Counted from the first letter of the stretch, positions 1 to 9,283 are shown. The stretch: DNA of 64,000 bases from Luteococcus sp038433135 (GCF_038433135.1 NZ_JBCDMV010000010.1:1-64000); one strand, 5' to 3'. The notes: generated by a model not told the origin, from the letters alone. Program-made: numbers and translations.

Positions 1-485
1 CCGCCCGCGGTGAAGCCACACGCCTGGCGAGACGGATCATAGACCTCGACCACGACCTTGCCACCGCGACCAGACGCATCCTCGAACTCCTGCGCATGAG
101 CCCTGCCTCCGTGCTGCTCGAGGAACCCGGGATCGGACCCATCACCGCGGCCGTCGCATTCACAGCATGGTCACACCCCGGACGCATCCGCTCCGAAGCC
201 GCCTTCGCCAGCCTGGCCGGGACAAGCCCCATCCCAGCATCCTCCGGCAACACACAACGCCACCGCATCAACCCCGGCGGAGATCGCCGTCTCAACCAAG
301 CACTCCACATGGCAACAGTCACACGCATGCGCATGGACCCCCGCACCCGCGCCTACGTCGAACGCCGCAGCGCCGAAGGACGAACACCCCGAGAGATCCG
401 CCGCTGCCTCAAGCGCTACCTCGCCCGAAACATCTACCGAAAACTCAACGCAGCCGCAGCCAACTGCACCCCGAGCCCTGCTTGA
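1..485 (+). CDS. IS110-family transposase, 3' part (5' end outside window)
   Basis: The reading frame is open from the window edge to a TGA at 483-485. The protein carries the C-terminal IS110 (Transposase_20) region: an HhH-like LEEPGIGPITA stretch followed by SLAGTSPIP and SGNTQRHR, where the conserved serine of this family lies, then GGDRRLNQALH. These enzymes are RuvC-like/serine transposases that insert without long terminal repeats. Whether the gene is intact cannot be told because its N-terminal catalytic half lies upstream. It runs straight into an IS30-type fragment, so the site has probably collected more than one insertion. Confidence 0.85.
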   Translation, partial: ARGEATRLARRIIDLDHDLATATRRILELLRMSPASVLLEEPGIGPITAAVAFTAWSHPGRIRSEAAFASLAGTSPIPASSGNTQRHRINPGGDRRLNQALHMATVTRMRMDPRTRAYVERRSAEGRTPREIRRCLKRYLARNIYRKLNAAAANCTPSPA

Positions 486-495
486 CAGACATAGG

Positions 496-690
496 AGATT
501 CAACGGGTTGCTGCGCCAGTACTTCCCGAAGGGAACCGACCTGTCCCGCTGGACAGCAGAGGACCTGGAAGCCGTCGCCCACACCCTCAACAACCGGCCC
601 CGCAAGAGTCTCCAATGGAAGACCCCGGCCGAGGTCTTCGAAGAACAACTACGATCGCTTCAACAAGCCGGTGTTGCAACGACCGGTTGA
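496..690 (+). pseudogene. IS30-family transposase, C-terminal remnant
   Basis: About 64 codons that match the end of IS30-type integrases: LLRQYFPKGTDL, then LNNRPRKSL and WKTPAEVF, ending at a TGA at 688-690. The DDE catalytic domain that should precede it is missing, because the upstream sequence is the end of an IS110-type gene in a different frame. It is therefore a dead fragment, joined to its neighbour within roughly ten bases of 486-495. It marks a region of repeated insertion and deletion at the left edge of the accessory segment. Confidence 0.8.
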
Positions 691-780
691 ACCTGCCCAA
701 TGTTGCAGTAGGCCCATGGCAGGTGGGCGAGGCGCTGGGGCCAGCCCGGGGCACCTCGCCTCGGACCTTAGCTGTAACAC

Positions 781-808
781 CCCACTGTCACATTGGTGTG
801 ACAGTGGG
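781..808. terminator. perfect 12-bp hairpin between IS remnants and ROK gene
   Basis: CCCACTGTCACA and its exact complement are separated by a TTGG loop. It sits 4 nt beyond the stop codon of the minus-strand ROK gene, so it is probably its terminator. No clear U tract follows on the minus strand. Confidence 0.6.
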
Positions 809-811
809 TCT

Positions 812-1975
812 TCATGCATTTGCCCCCACCAAGGTGTTGATCGCCTCCGGCGAGAGCGCGAGTTCCATCACCAACGCCAGCAGTCCAGCTGCCGTGGTGT
901 CGTCACCGCCAACCACCCGATAGTCCGCCGCGGTGCTGATCCGGTCGGAGACCTGAAGCTTGATGGACTCGATCACCCGGTCGGCAATCGTGGGACGCCC
1001 CCCCAAGAAGCCGCCGAAGACCACGTACTGCGGATTCGAGACCTGCACAAGCCCACCCACCTGCGTGCCCAGAATGGTGGCTGCGTGATGCACGGCCTCC
1101 ATTACCTGCACATCGCCTTGGTCATAGCTGCAGACGAGGTCACCAACATCGGAGATGTCATCACGCGCAAACTCCTTGACGAGAGCACGCCCCGAGGCAT
1201 AGGCGGCCAGGCATCCTCGGCGACCGCAGGTACAGGTTGGGCCTTCGCCCGGGGTGATCTGCAAGTGACCAAGATCCCCGGCCGCTCCTGACGTGCCCCG
1301 CATGATGTGCCCGCCCGTCAAAAGGCCAATGCCGATGCCGGTGGAGTACTTCACCCCGAGCAGCACACCATCCGGATCCATCGGTGGCACCTCAGCCGCG
1401 GCGCCAATGGCGAATGCTCGCGCGTCATTCTCCACTGCCACCGGCACGCCATATCGCTGTGCAAGACGCTCGCTTAGTGGATAAGAAGCCTCGGGCATGG
1501 CCACCGACGGGAGCCGCCGCCCGGTGTGCACATTAACGGGAGTCGGGATCGCCAATCCGAGTCCGATCAACCTCTTGCCGGGGCGCTCGGCAAGCAATTG
1601 ATCCACCAACCCCTCGACTCGATCGGCCAGATCCTCCAATGGTTCTGCCGCTGTGCGCAGGCAGGTCAGCTCCCCCAGTACCTCACCGCTGGCTGTATAG
1701 AGGGCGACGGCCGCCCGATGGTGGCCTACATCAATGGTCAAGACGGCGCGCTCCGAATCGTCGAAGGCCAGCAGGCTCGCGGGACGTCCTCCCGTGGAGT
1801 CCGTCACGCCAGCCTCACAGATCAGGCCGGCATTGGTGAGCTGGTCCAACCGGCCGTAGAGGGTCGAGCGCGCCATCCCGGTGTGAGTAAGGAGTTGCTG
1901 GCGCGTCATACCCCCGGAAAGGCGGATCACATTGAAGAGCTCGCCAGGACTGGCGGCGGAGATCTGCGACGGCAA
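812..1975 (-). CDS. ROK-family transcriptional repressor, sugar-responsive
   Basis: A winged-helix DNA-binding region (residues about 22-52, GMTRQQLLTHTG) is followed by a ROK sugar-kinase-like domain with ENDAR (182-186) and the ROK zinc motif (His237, Cys248, Cys250, Cys255). The usual Glu after the last Cys region is replaced (GCLAAYAS). I prefer the TTG start at 1973-1975: it has AGGAG six bases upstream, gives the usual short N-terminus before SPGELFNVIR, and lies downstream of a TAGGTT -10 box. An in-frame GTG at 2029 abuts that box and would be untranscribed. Divergent from the sugar ABC operon, which it most likely represses until a sugar binds. The ligand is unknown. Confidence 0.88.
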   Translation of the reverse strand: MPSQISAASPGELFNVIRLSGGMTRQQLLTHTGMARSTLYGRLDQLTNAGLICEAGVTDSTGGRPASLLAFDDSERAVLTIDVGHHRAAVALYTASGEVLGELTCLRTAAEPLEDLADRVEGLVDQLLAERPGKRLIGLGLAIPTPVNVHTGRRLPSVAMPEASYPLSERLAQRYGVPVAVENDARAFAIGAAAEVPPMDPDGVLLGVKYSTGIGIGLLTGGHIMRGTSGAAGDLGHLQITPGEGPTCTCGRRGCLAAYASGRALVKEFARDDISDVGDLVCSYDQGDVQVMEAVHHAATILGTQVGGLVQVSNPQYVVFGGFLGGRPTIADRVIESIKLQVSDRISTAADYRVVGGDDTTAAGLLALVMELALSPEAINTLVGANA

Positions 1976-2029
1976 CTGTCGCTCCTGACATGTATGAAAG
2001 TCTCTTGAGCCTAGGGGTTGGCAACCCAC

Positions 2030-2071
2030 AACCTATGTCCTACGCTAGCACTAAAGGCCTAATGATTCATT
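2030..2071. promoter_or_regulatory. divergent promoter region with AATGATTCATT palindrome
   Basis: The minus strand has TAGGTT at 2030-2035 as a -10 box for the ROK gene; the plus strand has TACGCT at 2041-2046. The palindrome AATGATTCATT at 2061-2071 lies just upstream of the operon's Shine-Dalgarno (GAAGGAGA, 2091-2098) and is a candidate operator for the ROK protein. Operator function is inferred from position and symmetry only. Confidence 0.45.
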
Positions 2072-2103
2072 GTCGAACATAAGCCCGGGCGAAGGAGACA
2101 ACG

Positions 2104-3426
2104 ATGTCAAACGTGAGCAAGATCAACATGAGCCGCCGCACCTTGTTTGGTCTGGGTGCCGGAATCGCGGCCACCGCCACCATGAGCGCGTGCAGCGGCG
2201 CCAGCACGACGGGGGCAGGAGCCGGCGATGCTGTCTTCTTCTCCACGCAATTCGCACCGGTCGAGGAGAAGCAGCGCTTCGAGAAGATTCTCGCCACCCA
2301 CGTCACCGATCCGAAAACGTCCTTCACCTCGATGCCGACGGCGGACTTCACCACCCAGCTCAAGTCCCAGGTGGATGCCAAGAAGCTGTCGATCAGCGCC
2401 GTCGGCGCCTTGCACGGTGATCTCACTCCCTTGGGTGACTACCTGGAGGATGTCGATGAACTTGTCTCCGACGCCAAGTCCGCCGGGATCAGCGACGAGC
2501 TGCTGGAGCTCGGGAAGCTGGGTGGATCCACCCAGAAATACATCCCGTGGATGCAGGCGTCCTATGTGATCTGCGCCAACAAGAAGGCGCTGCAATGGCT
2601 GCCTGCCGGCGCGGATGTCAACGCAATCACCTATGACCAGTACCTGCAGTGGGCCGTCAATGCGAAGAAGGCCAACGGCAAGGCTGTATTCGGCTTCCCC
2701 GCTGGCCCGAAGGGGCTCTACCACCGTTTCCTGCAGGGTTACCTGCTGCCCTCGTTCACCGGCGGCACCATGAGCAAGTTCACCTCTCCAGAGGCCCTCA
2801 AGGCATGGGAGTGGATGGCCGAGTTCTGGAAGAACTGCAACCCGGCTTCCACAAACTACGACTACATGCAGGAGCCTCTCAGCCGCGGGGAGGTGTTGGT
2901 CTCGTGGGATCACGTCGCCCGCTTGGCCGATGCCCCCAAGGAGAAGCCCGAGGACTGGGTCATGGTGCCCAGCCCAATCGGCCCCAAGGGTCTGGGATAT
3001 CTCCTGATCGTCGCCGGCATGGGCGTCCCCAAGGGCGGCGACAAGGGCATCGCCGGAAAGATCATCCAGGGGCTGTCCACCCCTGAGGCGCAGATCGAGC
3101 TGCTCAAGCAGAACTCCTTCTTCCCCGTGGTCAAGGCAACGCTGCCCAGCGATCTAGCCGCGCCGGCAAAGATGGCGGCCGATGCCATCGCCAAGCAGGC
3201 TGCATCCCCCAAGGCTGTGCTGGCGCTACCGCCGCTGGGTCTGGGTGACAAGGACGGCGAGATGTCCCAGGTCTTCAAGGATCTCTTCCGGGAGATCTGC
3301 CTCCAGAACGTCGCCCCGGCCACCGCGGTGAAGAAGTACGCCGCAAAGGCCCAAGGAATCCTGGATGCCGTCAAGGTTCCCTGCTGGGCGCCGGACCCGG
3401 ATCAGAACCCCTGTCAGATCGGTTGA
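2104..3426 (+). CDS. ABC sugar transporter, substrate-binding lipoprotein (Tat-exported)
   Basis: A 440-residue extracellular solute-binding protein of family 1 size. The N-terminus has a twin-arginine signal (SRRTLFG, residues 10-16) and a lipobox ending at Cys30 (TMSAC), so it should be exported folded and lipid-anchored on the outer face of the membrane. Start is fixed by GAAGGAGA 5 nt upstream. It is the first gene of an operon with two permeases and an ATPase. The enzymes downstream suggest the ligand is an alpha-glucoside such as glucosylglycerate, but binding residues cannot be read from sequence alone. Confidence 0.9.
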   Translation: MSNVSKINMSRRTLFGLGAGIAATATMSACSGASTTGAGAGDAVFFSTQFAPVEEKQRFEKILATHVTDPKTSFTSMPTADFTTQLKSQVDAKKLSISAVGALHGDLTPLGDYLEDVDELVSDAKSAGISDELLELGKLGGSTQKYIPWMQASYVICANKKALQWLPAGADVNAITYDQYLQWAVNAKKANGKAVFGFPAGPKGLYHRFLQGYLLPSFTGGTMSKFTSPEALKAWEWMAEFWKNCNPASTNYDYMQEPLSRGEVLVSWDHVARLADAPKEKPEDWVMVPSPIGPKGLGYLLIVAGMGVPKGGDKGIAGKIIQGLSTPEAQIELLKQNSFFPVVKATLPSDLAAPAKMAADAIAKQAASPKAVLALPPLGLGDKDGEMSQVFKDLFREICLQNVAPATAVKKYAAKAQGILDAVKVPCWAPDPDQNPCQIG

Positions 3427-3431
3427 GCGCG

Positions 3432-4319
3432 ATGAGCACTTCTACAGACATGACCGCCCCCATCAAGGGGCGGTCACGCCTGTCGCCGGCCTTCTGGCTG
3501 ATCCTTCCGTCGGTGATCTTCATGCTCTTCCTGTTCGCCTATCCGATGGTGGACGGCCTGCGGATGGCGCTGGTTGATCGCCGCTCGGGCTCCTTTGGGT
3601 TGGCGAACTTCACCACAATGGTGTACGACCCCCAGTTCTGGACGGCGGTACGCAATACCATCGGGCTGATCGTGGTGATCATCCCGCTCCAGTTCGTCTT
3701 CGCCCTGGCCATGGCGCTGTTGTTGCAGGCCAAACCCCGCGGCAGCGCCCTCTACTTCTACCTCTGGGCGATCCCCCTGGCGGTCTCCGACTTGGCAGCT
3801 GGTCTGGTGTGGCTGTCGATCTTCTCCGACCGCGGCTTCCTGAACTCGTTGCTGGTCAACATCGGGCTGCAGCCCTTCTCCTGGCTCTCCTATGAGTCCC
3901 CGAGCACTCAATTCATGGCGGTAGCCTTCGCTGAAGTCTGGCGAGCGACTTCGCTGGTCCTGGTGATCATCGTCTCCGGCATGCAGGGAATCCCGAAGGA
4001 CTACGACGAGGCCGCGGCGGTCTTCGGCGCCTCCTACTGGCGTCGGTTCAAGGAAGTCACCCTCCCCCTGCTTCGCCCGAGCCTCCAGGTGGCCCTGATC
4101 CTGCGAACCATCCTGGCCTTCCAGACCTTCGCGGTGGCCCAGGCACTGACAGGCGAGGGCTTCCCTCTGCTTGTCGGCGAAACCTACCGCTGGTACTCAT
4201 CCCTGAACAATCCTAACGTCGCCTCCTCCTACGCCATGGTGATCATGCTGGTCTCAATGCTGACCGCTGTGATCTACATGCGCGTCCTGCGCGACCAGAC
4301 GAAGCAGGTTGACGCATGA
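3432..4319 (+). CDS. ABC sugar transporter permease (MalF-type)
   Basis: A 295-residue inner-membrane permease with six predicted hydrophobic segments and the ABC-contact EAA loop (DEAAAVFGASYWRRFKEV). The ATG at 3432 is chosen over a TTG at 3423 that overlaps the upstream stop. It pairs with the next gene to form the heterodimeric channel. The spacing after the binding protein is 5 nt, so the two are co-transcribed and probably translationally coupled. Confidence 0.88.
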   Translation: MSTSTDMTAPIKGRSRLSPAFWLILPSVIFMLFLFAYPMVDGLRMALVDRRSGSFGLANFTTMVYDPQFWTAVRNTIGLIVVIIPLQFVFALAMALLLQAKPRGSALYFYLWAIPLAVSDLAAGLVWLSIFSDRGFLNSLLVNIGLQPFSWLSYESPSTQFMAVAFAEVWRATSLVLVIIVSGMQGIPKDYDEAAAVFGASYWRRFKEVTLPLLRPSLQVALILRTILAFQTFAVAQALTGEGFPLLVGETYRWYSSLNNPNVASSYAMVIMLVSMLTAVIYMRVLRDQTKQVDA

Positions 4320-5179
4320 GCACCCCACAGACCCCACCCGCGCAGGTTCCTGTCGACTACGCACCCTTGCGACGTCACAAGCGAAACCGCGCCCTGATCC
4401 AGCTCTGCTGCATCCTGGTTTCCTTGTTCATGGCCGTACCGATCTATTTGATCGCGCTGTCCGCGTTCAGCACCAGACAAGGGCTCAACCAGTTCCCTCA
4501 GCCCTTCTGGCCCAAGAACTTCGGCACCGACACGATGTCCGTCTTCCTGGGTTCGACGGGTATCACTGCCGGCCTGATCAACTCGCTGATCGTAGGCCTC
4601 GGCACGCTCATCGTGAGTTCCCTGATCGGCGCACCAGCGGGGTACGCCATCGCCCGCTTCGCCTTCCGCGGCAAGGACCCCTACCAGCTCTTCCTGCTCT
4701 TCACCCGTGCACTGCCGATCGTCGTGCTCTCCGTCCCCCTGGCGCGGCTCTTCCTGAGCAGCAACCTGTTCGACACCCCGTTTGCGGTCGTCCTGCTGCA
4801 CACCGCGCTGGCCCTGCCGACCACGATTCTGATCACGTCCAGCGTCTTTCTTTCGGTTCCGGTCGATGCGGAAGAGGCTGCCCGGATCTTCGGCTGCACC
4901 CCAGCCGGAGCTTTCCTCCGGGTGGTCCTGCCGCTGGCCTTGCCCGGCATGGCCGCTGCCTCGATCTTCACCTTCGTGATGAGCTGGAACGAGGTTCTGG
5001 GTGCCACCATCCTCACCTTCACCCAGCGCACCCTGCCCGCCCAGGTGCTCAGCTCACTCACCGACAGCCCCTTGGCCTACCGCTTCGCCGGCGGCCTGGT
5101 GCTCGTCATTCCCGCACTCATCTTCATCGCGATCATGCGCAAGTACCTGCTCAACATGTGGGGAACGACGATCCGATGA
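4316..5179 (+). CDS. ABC sugar transporter permease (MalG-type)
   Basis: 287 residues with the typical MalG layout: one N-terminal membrane helix, a periplasmic-side loop, then five more helices. Its EAA loop reads DAEEAARIFGCTPAGAFL. The ATG overlaps the stop of the previous permease (ATGA), so the two subunits are made together. It forms the second half of the translocation pore of the operon's sugar importer. Confidence 0.88.
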   Translation: MSTPQTPPAQVPVDYAPLRRHKRNRALIQLCCILVSLFMAVPIYLIALSAFSTRQGLNQFPQPFWPKNFGTDTMSVFLGSTGITAGLINSLIVGLGTLIVSSLIGAPAGYAIARFAFRGKDPYQLFLLFTRALPIVVLSVPLARLFLSSNLFDTPFAVVLLHTALALPTTILITSSVFLSVPVDAEEAARIFGCTPAGAFLRVVLPLALPGMAAASIFTFVMSWNEVLGATILTFTQRTLPAQVLSSLTDSPLAYRFAGGLVLVIPALIFIAIMRKYLLNMWGTTIR

Positions 5180-5206
5180 ACACCGCCACGAATCAAGGGG
5201 CCCACC

Positions 5207-6286
5207 ATGGCTGACATCCAGATCAACAACCTCGTGAAGGTCTACCCGGGCAGCACCGAGAAGGCCAATGACGACGTCTCGATGTACATCGAGGACGGCC
5301 AGTTCATGGTTCTGCTCGGCCCCTCGGGCTGCGGGAAGACCACGCTGCTCCGCCAGATTGCAGGATTGGAACTGCCCACCAGCGGCTCGATCACCATCGG
5401 CGGCCGCGATGTCACCTACATGCCCGTGCACAAGCGCAACTTGTCCATGGTCTTCCAGAGTTATGCGGTCTTCCCGCACCGTCGGGTGCGACACAACATC
5501 GCCTTCCCGCTGGCGATGAAGAAGATGTCCAAAGCCGAGATCGAGAAGAAGGTGGCCTGGGCCGCGGACTTGTTGCAGCTCGGCGACTACCTGGACCGTT
5601 TCCCCGCCCAGCTCTCCGGCGGTCAGCGGCAGCGTGTCGCGGTCGCACGTGCCATCGTCAGTGATGCCGACGTGCTCTTGATGGACGAACCGCTGTCCAA
5701 CCTCGATGCCCTGCTGCGCCTCAGCTTCCGTTCCGAGCTGAAGCGCATCGTCGAGCAGCTGGGCACCACCACCGTCTATGTGACCCACGATCAATCCGAG
5801 GCGCTCTCCCTCGGCGACCAGGTCGCCGTGATGCGCAAGGGTCAGGTCAGCCAGCTGGCCAAGCCCTTGGAAGTCTACGAATGGCCCGCCGACACCTTCG
5901 TCGGAGGCTTCATCGGTTCCCCACCAATGAACTTCTTCGACGGTCAGCTGCACGACGGCAAGATCGACCTCGGCGGGCATGTGCTGGACGCCCCCGCGGG
6001 GGCACCCGTAAGTGGTGCCGTCCGGGTCGGCGTTCGAGCAGAAGCCATCCACGTGGCAACCGCCGCAGCCGAGAACACCGTGCCTGCCGAGGTGCTCGTG
6101 GTGGAACCGCTCGGTTCCTCGACCCTGCTCACCGTCGACGCCGGCGGCAGCCAGCTAAAGGTGCAGACCGAGGCCACCGTCTCGGTGCGCTCCGGCGACA
6201 AGATCACGCTTCACATTGCTCCGAGTGCGATCCGACTGTTCGACCCCGAGACGGGAATGGCTTGGCTTACCGGTGATGCCCGATGA
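5207..6286 (+). CDS. ABC sugar transporter ATPase (MalK/UgpC/MsmK type)
   Basis: 359 residues: nucleotide-binding domain with Walker A GPSGCGKTT (38-46), signature LSGGQRQR (136-143), Walker B LLMDE (157-161) and switch His194, followed by a C-terminal OB-fold/TOBE regulatory domain (about 235-359). This layout is standard for carbohydrate importers of the CUT1 group. AAGGGG precedes the start. Some Actinobacteria share one MsmK-like ATPase among importers; here the gene sits inside the operon, so a dedicated subunit is the simpler reading. Confidence 0.92.
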   Translation: MADIQINNLVKVYPGSTEKANDDVSMYIEDGQFMVLLGPSGCGKTTLLRQIAGLELPTSGSITIGGRDVTYMPVHKRNLSMVFQSYAVFPHRRVRHNIAFPLAMKKMSKAEIEKKVAWAADLLQLGDYLDRFPAQLSGGQRQRVAVARAIVSDADVLLMDEPLSNLDALLRLSFRSELKRIVEQLGTTTVYVTHDQSEALSLGDQVAVMRKGQVSQLAKPLEVYEWPADTFVGGFIGSPPMNFFDGQLHDGKIDLGGHVLDAPAGAPVSGAVRVGVRAEAIHVATAAAENTVPAEVLVVEPLGSSTLLTVDAGGSQLKVQTEATVSVRSGDKITLHIAPSAIRLFDPETGMAWLTGDAR

Positions 6287-7611
6287 AGCCCGACACCGAA
6301 ATGCTGCAGGCTGCCGCGCTTGAGGTTCTTCGCGCCAATGACACGGGAACCATGGTGACCGCCGCGCCCAAGCTGTATCCCCACCAGTGGTCCTGGGATG
6401 CTGCTTTCGTGTCGATCGGTCTGGCCCACGTGTCGGTGGAACGCGCCATCACGGAGTGGAAGACAATCTTCGACGCGCAATGGAGCACCGGCATGCTCCC
6501 CCACATCGTCTTCGGCTTTGCACCTGATTACTTTCCCGGCTTCGCGGCCTGGGGCACAGACGTGGCGAAGGCCCGCCCCGATGGCATCGAGACTTCGGGG
6601 ATATGTCAGCCGCCGGTGCACGCCTTGTGTGTGGAGCTCGTGTGCCAGATCGGTTTGAAGAAGGGCGGCGAGCAGGCGGAGCTGGCGCGTGCCTTCATGG
6701 CGGATGCGCTGCCGCGGTTGGCCCGCTGGCACGACTGGCTATCCTCGGCCCGGGACCGCGAGGGCCTGGGCGTGATCGAGATCCACCACGGTTGGGAATC
6801 CGGGATGGACAACTCCCCCCGGTTCGATCCCATCTATGACCGGGTCCAAGTCGCCGAACCCAAAATGCTGCCCCGGACAGACCTCAAGCACGCGGACCCC
6901 GCCGAACGGCCGTCCGACCGCGAGTACCAGCGCTACATCTGGCTGATCGACCAAATGATCTCAGTGGAGTTCGACGACGATCGAATCCCCGACGTGATCG
7001 ACTTCCGATGCGGCGACATCTTCATGACGGCCTGTCTAGCCGCATCCGCCGATGCGCTGGCCCGGATGGCCAGCTCGCTCGGTGACGGGGAACTCGCCGC
7101 CCGGGAGCGCACCCGTGCAGGGAATTACCGCTCAGCGGTGGCCTCCTCGATCGCCCCGGAAACGGGGCTGTGTCGCGACTACGACTACACCGAAGGGCAC
7201 TGGCTGGACATCGAGTCCATCGCCGGCTTCTCCATGCTGGTATGCGGCGGCGACGAGGCCCTGGTGACCCGGCAACGAGAGATTATCCGTGGCCTCCGCT
7301 GGATGGGCCACCCTCGGAATCTCCATCCGTTGCCCGGGAGCATCAGCCTTGATGACCCAGCCTGCCGCCCCCGGGAGTACTGGCGGGGGCCAGTGTGGCC
7401 CATCATGAACTGGCTGTTGTCCTACTGCGCCACCCAGAACGACGACGTCGAGCTGGCCGGAGAACTGCGCACGGCGGGCTTGGCCCAACTTGGCGACCTA
7501 CAATTCGGGGAGTATTACGAGCCATGCACCGGCGAGCCCCTCGGCAGTCACCAGCAGTCGTGGACCGCCATGGCTGCCATTGACTGGTTGGACGAAGAGC
7601 GCTGGCCATGA
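6283..7611 (+). CDS. GH63-like glucosylglycerate/mannosylglycerate hydrolase
   Basis: 442 residues, close to the ~446 of mycobacterial glucosylglycerate hydrolases. It is an (alpha/alpha)6-barrel type enzyme with YPHQWSWDAAF (32-42), GWESGMDNSPRFD (170-182, Asp176 the probable general acid), YWRGPVWPIMNWLL and a C-terminal EYYEPCTGEPLG in which Glu413 or Glu418 is the probable base. The expected reaction is hydrolysis of 2-O-alpha-glucosyl-(or mannosyl-)glycerate to sugar and glycerate. No signal peptide, so it acts in the cytoplasm after uptake. It overlaps the ATPase gene by ATGA and the next gene by 4 nt. The family assignment is firm; the exact aglycone is inferred. Confidence 0.75.
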   Translation: MKPDTEMLQAAALEVLRANDTGTMVTAAPKLYPHQWSWDAAFVSIGLAHVSVERAITEWKTIFDAQWSTGMLPHIVFGFAPDYFPGFAAWGTDVAKARPDGIETSGICQPPVHALCVELVCQIGLKKGGEQAELARAFMADALPRLARWHDWLSSARDREGLGVIEIHHGWESGMDNSPRFDPIYDRVQVAEPKMLPRTDLKHADPAERPSDREYQRYIWLIDQMISVEFDDDRIPDVIDFRCGDIFMTACLAASADALARMASSLGDGELAARERTRAGNYRSAVASSIAPETGLCRDYDYTEGHWLDIESIAGFSMLVCGGDEALVTRQREIIRGLRWMGHPRNLHPLPGSISLDDPACRPREYWRGPVWPIMNWLLSYCATQNDDVELAGELRTAGLAQLGDLQFGEYYEPCTGEPLGSHQQSWTAMAAIDWLDEERWP

Positions 7612-9281
7612 CCTTGGATGTGCTCGTCGCGCGGCTGTACCCGCAGCGTTCAGCTGAGGTGTCAGGATCGCTGTACTCCCTCATGAGCAGTTACGTTCCG
7701 AAACTCCACCAGGCCAGAGCCGGTCAGCATGTCACCCGACGGCGATGGAGTCAGAAGGACGCCATCCTGATCACCTACGCCGACATGATTCGCAGCCGGC
7801 AGGATGGTTCACCATTGGCTACTCTCACCCGTGTCCTTCCCGAGGTGACCCAGGGAACGATTCCCACGGTGCACCTGCTGCCCTTCTTCCCCTGGTCATC
7901 CGATGACGGATTCAGCGTGGTCGACTACCTCAGTGTCGATCCTGCCGTCGGCTCCTGGCAGGATGTCGCAGACTTGGCCCAGCAGGCAGACCTAATGTTT
8001 GATGCCGTCATCAACCACGTCTCTGCAGAATCCCGGTGGTTCCAGAGCTTTCTTGCGGGGGACCCCGAGTTCAGGAGTTGGTTCATCACGGTCGACAAGG
8101 GGACCGACATCAGTGCCGTGGTGCGTCCTCGCACTTTGCCTCTGCTCACCGAGTTCCCCACAGCGCGGGGCCCACAGCTCGTCTGGACCACCTTCAGCGC
8201 CGACCAGGTCGACCTCGACTACGGGACGCCCGAAGTACTGCTGGCCATCATCCAGGTCCTGCTGGAGTATGTCGCCCGTGGGGCCAGCGTGATCCGGCTG
8301 GATGCCGTCACCTATCTGTGGAAGAAGCTCGGTACCACCTGTGTTCACCTACCCGAGACTCATGCTGCGGTGCAACTGATCCGCTCCGTCTTCGACGAAC
8401 TGGCACCATGGGTCAGCATCATCACCGAAACCAATGTGCCCCATGCAGAGAATGTTTCCTACTTCGGCGACGGGCACGACGAGGCCCAACTTGTCTACAA
8501 CTTCGCACTACCCCCGCTGGTACTACACAGCTTGCAGACGGCGGATGGCACCGCCCTGTCTCGCTGGGCATCGTCGCTTGCCGCCCCCTCGGCCGACACC
8601 TGCTTCTTCAACTTCCTGGCCAGCCACGACGGCATTGGGGTGCGTGGCGCCGAAGGGATCCTCACCCCCGAGGAACTGACCCAACTGGCCCGGCGGGTGG
8701 AGGAGCATGGCGGCCTGGTCGGCTACCGCACAGCACCCGACGGCACGGCCCTCCCCTATGAACTCAACAGCAACCTGTTCGATGCGATCAATCGTCCGGA
8801 TGCCGACGAACCGCTTGATGTGCAGGTGCGACGCTTCATGACCGCCCAGAGCATCATGCTCAGCCTTCCGGGCGTGCCTGGCATCTATCTGCATTCGCTC
8901 GTCGGATCGCGGGGATGGCCTGAGGGCGTTGCCCAGACCGGGATGAACCGCACCATCAACCGGGAGAAGCTCGACGCCGAAGTGCTCTTGCCAGAGCTGG
9001 CGGATCCAACCCATCGTCGGGGCATGGTGATCGGTGAGTACCGCCGGCTGTTGCGAGTGCGTGCTTCCTTGACCGCCTTCTCGCCCGACGCTCCATCCGA
9101 GGTGCTGGACGTGCACCCCGGTCTGTTCGCCATTCGCCGAGGCACAGAGCCCCCGGTGGTGTGCATTCACAACCTCACCCCCCAAGCCATCACAGTTCCG
9201 TGCCCTGGGACGGACATCATCAGCGGACAGCGGCTGGAATCGGTGCCGGCTTGGGGACACTGCTGGATCATCGAGGAGTAA
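7608..9281 (+). CDS. GH13_18 phosphorylase, probably glucosylglycerate phosphorylase (YcjM-like)
   Basis: 557 residues, matching the ~559 of E. coli YcjM and longer than sucrose phosphorylases (~500). The catalytic trio is intact: nucleophile Asp232 (VIRLDAVTYLWK), acid/base Glu274 (ITETNVPH) and stabilising Asp341 (ASHDGIGVR). The HLLPFFPWSSDDGFSV stretch is characteristic of this subfamily. The family phosphorolyses alpha-glucosides to glucose 1-phosphate; YcjM acts on 2-O-alpha-glucosylglycerate. Having a phosphorylase directly after a hydrolase for what looks like the same substrate is unusual. The specificity is inferred from length and neighbours; a sucrose or glucosylglycerol activity cannot be excluded. 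Confidence 0.75.
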   Translation: MTLDVLVARLYPQRSAEVSGSLYSLMSSYVPKLHQARAGQHVTRRRWSQKDAILITYADMIRSRQDGSPLATLTRVLPEVTQGTIPTVHLLPFFPWSSDDGFSVVDYLSVDPAVGSWQDVADLAQQADLMFDAVINHVSAESRWFQSFLAGDPEFRSWFITVDKGTDISAVVRPRTLPLLTEFPTARGPQLVWTTFSADQVDLDYGTPEVLLAIIQVLLEYVARGASVIRLDAVTYLWKKLGTTCVHLPETHAAVQLIRSVFDELAPWVSIITETNVPHAENVSYFGDGHDEAQLVYNFALPPLVLHSLQTADGTALSRWASSLAAPSADTCFFNFLASHDGIGVRGAEGILTPEELTQLARRVEEHGGLVGYRTAPDGTALPYELNSNLFDAINRPDADEPLDVQVRRFMTAQSIMLSLPGVPGIYLHSLVGSRGWPEGVAQTGMNRTINREKLDAEVLLPELADPTHRRGMVIGEYRRLLRVRASLTAFSPDAPSEVLDVHPGLFAIRRGTEPPVVCIHNLTPQAITVPCPGTDIISGQRLESVPAWGHCWIIEE

Positions 9282-9283
9282 CC

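Noticed and set aside
167..1291. A 374-codon open frame on the plus strand through the ROK gene region
   Set aside because: It is Pro/Arg/His-rich, crosses IS debris and mirrors the ROK gene on the other strand; no domain is visible.
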